Source: Vulcanimicrobiia bacterium (GTDB lineage: Bacteria; Vulcanimicrobiota; Vulcanimicrobiia; Vulcanimicrobiales; Vulcanimicrobiaceae). From it: a DNA stretch of 64,000 bases. Shown piece after piece: positions 59,417 to 64,000 of this stretch (position 1 is its first letter; every line of letters begins with the position of its first letter). The DNA lies in NCBI GenBank assembly GCA_025934645.1, contig JAICWY010000008.1, forward strand, positions 1 to 64,000. The letters run 5' to 3'. A program made the translations under genes and the position numbers. The notes beneath the pieces were generated by a model. The model did no database searches and had not been told where the DNA came from. It was given only the letters and a program-made list of their open reading frames with translations.

Positions 59417-59983
59417 ATGAGCCCCGAGTGGGTAACCGCAATTGCGACCGTCTTCACCGCCTTGGTTATCGCGGCGTCCGCGCTAGCTGCGTTGTTTCAG
59501 ATCCGCCATATGCGCAAAAGTAACGAGATCGCGATCATCGACAAGTGGACGGAAGCGATCGAGAGCGAGCAGTTTCAGCAGGCCCGGATGTTCGTGCTCC
59601 GTGAGCTGCCGCGCATTCTGGCGGACCCCGTAGCTTTGCGAGAACTTCTCTGGGATCCGGTTCCTCCCGAGATCGCGCCCATGCGCACGGTGTGCAACCA
59701 CTTCGAGTCGGTAGGAGCCTTCATCAAACTGGGCAGCGTCGAAGCCCGAGTCGCGTGCGAACTCTGGGCGCTCGTCGTACTGGAATGCTGGCGCGGCATC
59801 GCGCCGGTGGCGGCATACATACGCAAGCGGTACGGCACCGATGCGGTTTGGGAAAATTTCGAATATCTGGCCGTGCTGGCGGAAGACTATATTGCGACGC
59901 ACGCCGGCAACACGTACCCGCGCGACACGCGGCGGATGCCCTTGGATTCATCGCTCATCGAAAGCCTCGAGGGCAACACGTGA
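59417..59983 (+). CDS. Membrane-anchored hypothetical protein (DUF4760-like)
   Basis: 188 aa. One N-terminal helix (AIATVFTALVIAASALAALFQI) and a helical cytoplasmic domain with SEQFQQARMFVLRELP, VCNHFESVGAFIKLG and ACELWALVVLECWRGIAPVAAYIR; this resembles DUF4760 by pattern, not certain. AAGGAGAGC precedes ATG 59417. It follows the carboxylase by 11 bases. Confidence 0.65.
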   Translation: MSPEWVTAIATVFTALVIAASALAALFQIRHMRKSNEIAIIDKWTEAIESEQFQQARMFVLRELPRILADPVALRELLWDPVPPEIAPMRTVCNHFESVGAFIKLGSVEARVACELWALVVLECWRGIAPVAAYIRKRYGTDAVWENFEYLAVLAEDYIATHAGNTYPRDTRRMPLDSSLIESLEGNT

Positions 59984-60030
59984 ACTAGACGCAACCACGC
60001 GTGCTTGGCCCGAGTTGCACGGTATGTCCA

Positions 60031-60945
60031 ATGCAGCATCGCAGAACGCTACCAAAACCGCGCGTGCTTATCCTCGCCGCGTACGTCGGGATGTGCCTGA
60101 TTTGGGGCACCACATGGCTCGGCATCAAAATCAGTTTGCACTACATTCCGCCGATCGCCGGTGCGGGCGTGCGCTTCATTATCGCCGGATTGGTAATGTT
60201 CGCGATTGCGGCGGCGCAGCGCAAACTCGTGCCGCCGGCGCAACTGCCGTGGAAGTTAGTGCTCGTGCTTGCCGCGTTTCTGTTCGGCCTGAATTACGTG
60301 CTTACGTACACCGCCGAAACGCACATCAGCTCCGGTCTCGTCGCGGTGTTGTTCGGCGTGCTGCCGTTCTTTATGTTCGGCATCGGGCATTATATGATCG
60401 GGGAACGCACCACGCCGAAGACGTGGATAGGCGCCCTGCTGGCGTTCGGCGGCGTCGCTGTCATTTCGCTGACCGCAACGATGGGCGGTTCGCTCTGGTA
60501 CGCGCTAGCCGCGGTCGGGGCTGCGCTTTCCTCGGCCTTCGCGAACGTATACGCCAAGCGTCACGCGCATAACGACCCGCTCGTCACGCTGCCTCCTGCA
60601 ATGCTGATAGCCGGAATCGTGGTCGCGGCGTGCGGATTCCTCACCGAGCATCCCGACCTTTCTCGCGCGTTCTCAGCGCCGTCCTGGGGAGCGCTGCTCT
60701 ATCTCGCGCTGCTGGGCAGCGGTCTTGCGTTCTTTTTGAACCTGTGGCTCTTCAAATACATCGCGGCCTGGATCGTCGGCTTATCGGCGCTGATCATACC
60801 GGTGATCGCCGTAGCGGTCGGCGTCGCATTCGGCGGCGAACATTTCGGGCCGCGCGAGTTGCTCGGCGCGGCCCTTGTAATCGTAGGCGTATGGGTTGCG
60901 CTAACGCCGCAACGCGTCAGCGATGAGCTGCAAGCGACGCGCTGA
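60031..60945 (+). CDS. EamA/DMT-family transporter
   Basis: About 304 aa, ten membrane helices in two EamA repeats. The first has YVGMCLIWGTTWLGIKISLHYIPP and AGVRFIIAGLVMFAIA; the second has ALSSAFANVYAKRHAH and LLYLALLGSGLAFFLNLWLFKY. Likely exports metabolites or amino acids. ATG 60031 is favoured over GTG 60001, which would add a Cys-containing tail. The 3' end overlaps the next gene antisense by 29 bases. Confidence 0.88.
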   Translation: MQHRRTLPKPRVLILAAYVGMCLIWGTTWLGIKISLHYIPPIAGAGVRFIIAGLVMFAIAAAQRKLVPPAQLPWKLVLVLAAFLFGLNYVLTYTAETHISSGLVAVLFGVLPFFMFGIGHYMIGERTTPKTWIGALLAFGGVAVISLTATMGGSLWYALAAVGAALSSAFANVYAKRHAHNDPLVTLPPAMLIAGIVVAACGFLTEHPDLSRAFSAPSWGALLYLALLGSGLAFFLNLWLFKYIAAWIVGLSALIIPVIAVAVGVAFGGEHFGPRELLGAALVIVGVWVALTPQRVSDELQATR

Positions 60946-61621
60946 TCGTGTAGTACTGGGGCGTCATGCTCCACGTGCCGCGCGCGTAGGAGAGCAGCGC
61001 GCTCGCCTTCGGTTTGGTAGGGCAGCAGAGCGGCGCTTTAGGCCCGTAATACGGACCGGAGAGCCGCACCGCCGAAAGGCTGCCGTGCTTCACGATGGCG
61101 GCGCTTAAATCGCAGCCGTTCTCCACGTGCACGCGCTGCTGCACTCGTCCCTTCGCATCTGCGCCGAAGACCGTGACGTCGGCCGTACCGCAATCCGCAC
61201 CGGTTTGGTGGTCCCACACGACGACGTCTTGAACGCCGGATTTCTCAAACTCGGCCGCTCCCGCAATCTTTACGTCTTGCTGCGGGAAGTACATCGCCGC
61301 ATTGGGCGCCTTCACTACGCGAGAGAGCAGATCGCCGTTTTTGTTGGGCAGGCGGTACGCGAGTTTCCCGCCGCCGTTTCCGTCGGGCGCGTAAAACGAC
61401 AGATACCATTGATACACCGGCGTCGTGCCCATTTGCTTTCCGACCATTTTGCGGCTGGCGACGACGTGCCACTTCGAATTCATGGCTTCGCCGGACAGAT
61501 ACGCGGTGACGTCTTGCATGATTTGACCCGGCGGCGGCGAGTCGTATTTCTGTGCGGCGCCGGCGTGTGCGCCGGCGGCGGCGAGAAGCGCTGCGAGGAC
61601 GAGCGAACCCAAAGGTTTCAC
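60917..61621 (-). CDS. Secreted hypothetical protein with CCP motif
   Basis: 234 aa. The signal peptide (GSLVLAALLAAAGAHAGAA) is preceded by AAGGAGG and GTG 61621. Mature protein is beta-rich, with YQWYLSFYAPDG, DCGTADVTVFGADAKG and PYYGPKAPLCCPTKPKA. The paired Cys before Pro (LCCP) resembles the LppP/LprE type of secreted protein, but overall relation is uncertain. Function unknown. Located next to the Mo-oxidoreductase pair on the same strand, with a 54-bp gap. Confidence 0.65.
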   Translation of the reverse strand: MKPLGSLVLAALLAAAGAHAGAAQKYDSPPPGQIMQDVTAYLSGEAMNSKWHVVASRKMVGKQMGTTPVYQWYLSFYAPDGNGGGKLAYRLPNKNGDLLSRVVKAPNAAMYFPQQDVKIAGAAEFEKSGVQDVVVWDHQTGADCGTADVTVFGADAKGRVQQRVHVENGCDLSAAIVKHGSLSAVRLSGPYYGPKAPLCCPTKPKASALLSYARGTWSMTPQYYTISASLAAHR

Positions 61622-61675
61622 GAGGGCCTCCTTTTGCAGCGGAAATTGCACCCGCGGCCTCGTGCTTCCCTCAGA

Positions 61676-62413
61676 CTAGATGCCCGCGTACCACTCGTAG
61701 CCCTGGTCTTCCCAGTAACCGCCTTTCCCGCTTCCGAGCGGGCGCATCGAGGCAACCACCTCAATCCGGCGCACCCACTTCGCGCTCTTATAGCCCAGCT
61801 GCGTCGGAACTTTGAGCCGCACCGGCGCTCCGCGATCGGGCGTGATGGGTTTGGCGTTCTGGCGCAGTGCTAGCAGCGTTTGCGGATGCGCGGCTTGTTC
61901 CAGGCTCAAACTCTCGTAATAAAGCGTGCCGTTACCATCGCTGTCGTAGCTGTGAAAGACGACATAGCGCGCTTGCGGTTTTGGGGCAGCCATTGCAAGG
62001 ATGGTCGAGAGCCGCACGCCTTGCCACCGCGCGATTGCGCTCCAGCCTTCCACGCAATCGTGGCGCGTGATCTCGTCGACGTTCGAGAGATGCTGCAGGT
62101 GTGCGAGCGGGAGGGCCTGCGGGTGATCCACGAGGCCATCCACGACGAGCTTGTAGGAACGAAATCCGTTCGCCGCGAGCCGTTCGTACTCGCCGGTCGA
62201 CGGCGTATCGAGCGAATTCACCGGAAAGTCCGCCGAGATATCAGCGGGCGAATACAATCGCGCGCGTCCGCGCGTGCCGATGACGCGTTCGTTCAGTGCC
62301 TCGGCGCTTTCGAGCGCGCTGTGAAATCCCGCGCTGTTGTTGAGCTTCGTGCCGATAGGCGAACAAGCGGCAAGCGCGGCGGCGCCGGAGGCTAAAAAGA
62401 TCTTGCGGTTCAT
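61676..62413 (-). CDS. Molybdopterin-dependent oxidoreductase (YedY/sulfite-oxidase-like), lipoprotein
   Basis: 245 aa. Sulfite-oxidase-fold domain with the Mo-ligand Cys in ITRHDCVEGWSAIARWQG near residue 125; YKLVVDGLVDHP and LKVPTQLGYKSAKWVRRIEVV are family strands. The N-terminus has a lipobox ALAAC and a basic NRKIFL stretch; no clear twin-Arg motif, though a Tat route is usual for this family. ATG 62413 overlaps the cytochrome b stop (ATGA). Probably reduces or oxidises a small organic or inorganic substrate in the periplasm, with electrons via the cytochrome. Confidence 0.87.
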   Translation of the reverse strand: MNRKIFLASGAAALAACSPIGTKLNNSAGFHSALESAEALNERVIGTRGRARLYSPADISADFPVNSLDTPSTGEYERLAANGFRSYKLVVDGLVDHPQALPLAHLQHLSNVDEITRHDCVEGWSAIARWQGVRLSTILAMAAPKPQARYVVFHSYDSDGNGTLYYESLSLEQAAHPQTLLALRQNAKPITPDRGAPVRLKVPTQLGYKSAKWVRRIEVVASMRPLGSGKGGYWEDQGYEWYAGI

Positions 62414-63225
62414 ACGCCGGTTCCATCGTGAGCGCCCAAGCGGTACCAGCCCGTCGCCATCGATCGCAAGTGATTGAACACGCCGGTCGTCGTGACGAGA
62501 ATCACGTGCATTACAAAAAACCCGATGAGCGCGAGCATGAGCACGAAATGCCAAAGCCGCGCGAATTGCCGTCCACCGAAAAGATGCGGCAGCCACGGCA
62601 TCCACGCGTCGAATGCGGGTGAGAGCGCCAAGCCGCTCAAGACGATCAGCGGCGCGAAGACGAAGAGCACGAGCGTGTACGCGCTCTTCTGCAGCGGGTT
62701 ATACTTGCCGTGCGGCGGCGCGTCTTTTCGCAAACGCAAATAGTACAGCTGCATCGGCAAGATCTTGGAGGCGTCGCGCGGACGCAAGATGAGTTCGCGC
62801 AGATCGCGCCGCCCAAAACCCCAGATGATATACGCCACGCCGCAGACGATCATGATCCATGCGAAAAATAGATGCCAGCGGCGGCCGTCGGCGAGATCCT
62901 GATACGCCGGGATCGTAATCCACCCCGGAAAGGCGCGCGTCGTTTTTCCGCCCATGCCGTCGTCGGTCCATCCCAGCCACCCCGTCGTAGCAAAGGCACG
63001 GCCGAAAATGACCGTTTGTCCTTGGCCGTCGCGCGGCGCATTTATCTGCAGGACGCGATGATGGGGGTCGGTTTTATCGGAGGCGTCCAGGAACGGCGCC
63101 GCGTTGAAAATCTGCAGCCCGCTGCTTACCAACGCCAAGAACGCGATAAAAAAGAGCCAATGCGTGATACGCGTGACTGCCGAGTGGCGATAAACGACCT
63201 TACGCTCCTGCACCATCTTTATCAT
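62410..63225 (-). CDS. Cytochrome b561-type membrane subunit
   Basis: 271 aa, four main membrane helices. Possible heme His ligands are in SAVTRITHWLFFIAFL (helix 1), DGRRWHLFFAWIMIV (helix 2) and ARLWHFVLMLALIGFFVMHVILV (last helix), the pattern of NarI/b561-like quinol-linked cytochromes b. An extracytoplasmic loop of about 65 residues separates the first two helices. ATG 63225 (or ATG 63216). It pairs with the downstream Mo-oxidoreductase in one operon, so it likely exchanges electrons with the quinone pool. Confidence 0.87.
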   Translation of the reverse strand: MIKMVQERKVVYRHSAVTRITHWLFFIAFLALVSSGLQIFNAAPFLDASDKTDPHHRVLQINAPRDGQGQTVIFGRAFATTGWLGWTDDGMGGKTTRAFPGWITIPAYQDLADGRRWHLFFAWIMIVCGVAYIIWGFGRRDLRELILRPRDASKILPMQLYYLRLRKDAPPHGKYNPLQKSAYTLVLFVFAPLIVLSGLALSPAFDAWMPWLPHLFGGRQFARLWHFVLMLALIGFFVMHVILVTTTGVFNHLRSMATGWYRLGAHDGTGV

Positions 63226-63247
63226 AACGCTTGCGAGGCCCGGCCGG

Positions 63248-64000
63248 ATGATGGATAGAACCTGGACGCTCGCCATGGCCAACGAACAAGTTTTGACGCG
63301 CTCGATGGAGGGCCCGGTCGCCCACGTGCGCCTGAGCCGACCCGACGTCCGCAACGCCTTTAACGCCGGACTCATCACCGCCCTTACGGCGGCCTTCGAA
63401 GAGATCGGCAAGGACGATGCCGTTCGCGCCGTCGTGCTCTCGGGCGAGGGGAAGGTCTTCTGCGGCGGCGCCGACATCTCGTGGATGCGCAGCTCGCTCG
63501 ACCTCTCTTATGAAGAGAACGTCGAAGACGCGAAGCGCATGTCCGATATGTTCCGCGCGATCGATCGCTGTCCCAAGCCGGTCATCGCCAGAATTCACGG
63601 CGCCGCGCTTGGCGGCGGCGCGGGTCTGGCGGCGGTTTGCGACATCGCGGTCGCGGGCGCGGAAACGGTGTTCGGATTCACCGAAGTCAAACTCGGCATC
63701 ATTCCGGCCGTCATCTCGCCGTTCGTGCTCGCGAAGATCGGCGTCTCGCACGCGCGCGCTTTGTTCCTGACGGGCGAACGGTTCGATGCGAAACGCGCGC
63801 ATCACATCGGCTTGGTGCACGAAGTCGTGGTCGGCGACACGCTCGACGTCTGCATCGAACGCATCGTCAATGAAATTTTGAGCGCAGGGCCCCAAGCCGT
63901 CGCCGCGGCGAAGGCGCTTGTCCCGCGCGTGCAGGCATCGGGCTACGATGATTCCCGCGGGCTCACCGCGGAAGCGATCGCAGAGCGGCGCGCGTCGGCC
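63248..64000 (+). CDS. Enoyl-CoA hydratase/isomerase family protein (3' end outside window)
   Basis: The first 251 codons are visible; the frame runs off the right end. Crotonase-fold enzyme with FCGGADISWMRSSLD (oxyanion loop) and GAALGGGAGLAAVCDIAV, the catalytic-type Glu in FTEVKLGIIPA. Fits methylglutaconyl-CoA hydratase or a related hydratase; given the MccB-like gene at 57822 a leucine-degradation role is possible but not shown. ATG at 63248, 63251 or 63275 are all in frame. Divergent from the cytochrome gene with a 22-bp gap. Confidence 0.9.
   Translation, partial: MMDRTWTLAMANEQVLTRSMEGPVAHVRLSRPDVRNAFNAGLITALTAAFEEIGKDDAVRAVVLSGEGKVFCGGADISWMRSSLDLSYEENVEDAKRMSDMFRAIDRCPKPVIARIHGAALGGGAGLAAVCDIAVAGAETVFGFTEVKLGIIPAVISPFVLAKIGVSHARALFLTGERFDAKRAHHIGLVHEVVVGDTLDVCIERIVNEILSAGPQAVAAAKALVPRVQASGYDDSRGLTAEAIAERRASA

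Noticed and set aside
1-64000. Long open frames opposite most genes (for example antisense to argS, the sugar operon and hemQ)
   Set aside because: At this GC content the antisense third frame stays open by chance; they have Arg/Ala/His-rich low-information products, no ribosome sites and no homology-like motifs.
1-64000. CRISPR array, tRNA, rRNA, integrase or insertion sequence
   Set aside because: No regularly spaced repeats, no cloverleaf-like intergenic sequence and no transposase motifs were found on either strand.

Overview
The window is a gene-dense stretch of high-GC bacterial chromosome with no rRNA, tRNA, CRISPR array or recognisable insertion sequence, and no gap above about 260 bases without a gene. 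Many genes start with GTG or TTG, neighbouring genes often overlap by 4 bases (ATGA/GTGA), and five convergent gene pairs overlap at their 3' ends. Several features suggest a diderm of the Terrabacteria side, possibly a relative of Candidatus Eremiobacterota (WPS-2). These are a HemQ-type coproheme decarboxylase, glycine-rich lipoproteins with Vgb/NHL-like propellers, a heme-c outer-membrane-type barrel, LppY/LpqO-like DUF1259 and many short secreted proteins. This placement is an inference; no phylogenetic marker was compared.

Region 1 (1-8138) is housekeeping: a tatA fragment, a Clp-N-like protein with a TPR partner, then a plus-strand operon trmD-rplS-lepB-lepB-lepB-rbgA-rnhB-yraN-Ser/Thr kinase. 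Region 2 (8142-13389) holds an amino-acid permease, a membrane-anchored UspA, secreted proteins, a DUF1259 protein and an MFS carrier. Region 3 (13358-21410, minus strand) has Kup, a complete ribose-type sugar ABC operon, an extraordinary Leu/Thr-Asn heptad-repeat membrane protein, a lipoprotein, and two DUF2231 proteins, one fused to a Rieske domain. Region 4 (21563-32372) contains comM and dprA (competence), PhzF, a threonine dehydratase-like enzyme, hemQ, panE, dut, nrdR (with no normal start codon), alkB, rlmH and argS (with a degenerate HIGH motif).

Region 5 (32378-40341) is an island of six lipoproteins. Three large ones share an N-terminal module not recognised here, followed by a propeller; two small ones are paralogues, each paired with a large one. 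Region 6 (40434-46192, minus) is a pyrimidine operon pyrK-pyrD-pyrF-pyrE with hisC, an acetyltransferase and an AI-2E family permease behind it. Region 7 (46338-53789) starts with a 46-aa gene and its terminator. It then has an envelope-regulation cluster (DUF6249 membrane protein, DUF4097 protein, ECF sigma factor, small membrane partner, OmpR-type regulator, histidine kinase, second DUF4097-like secreted protein), followed by an acetyltransferase, a metallo-beta-lactamase-fold hydrolase and a PadR regulator. Region 8 (54043-64000) carries a CxxCH porin-like protein, a DUF1501/DUF1800 pair, a methylcrotonyl-CoA carboxylase-type beta subunit, an EamA exporter, a molybdopterin oxidoreductase with its cytochrome b, and a truncated enoyl-CoA hydratase.

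The observations most worth a second look are the shared N-terminal lipoprotein module, the Leu/Thr heptad protein, nrdR and the first lepB gene lacking canonical starts, the argS HIGH-motif loss, and the double DUF4097/sigma/two-component cluster.
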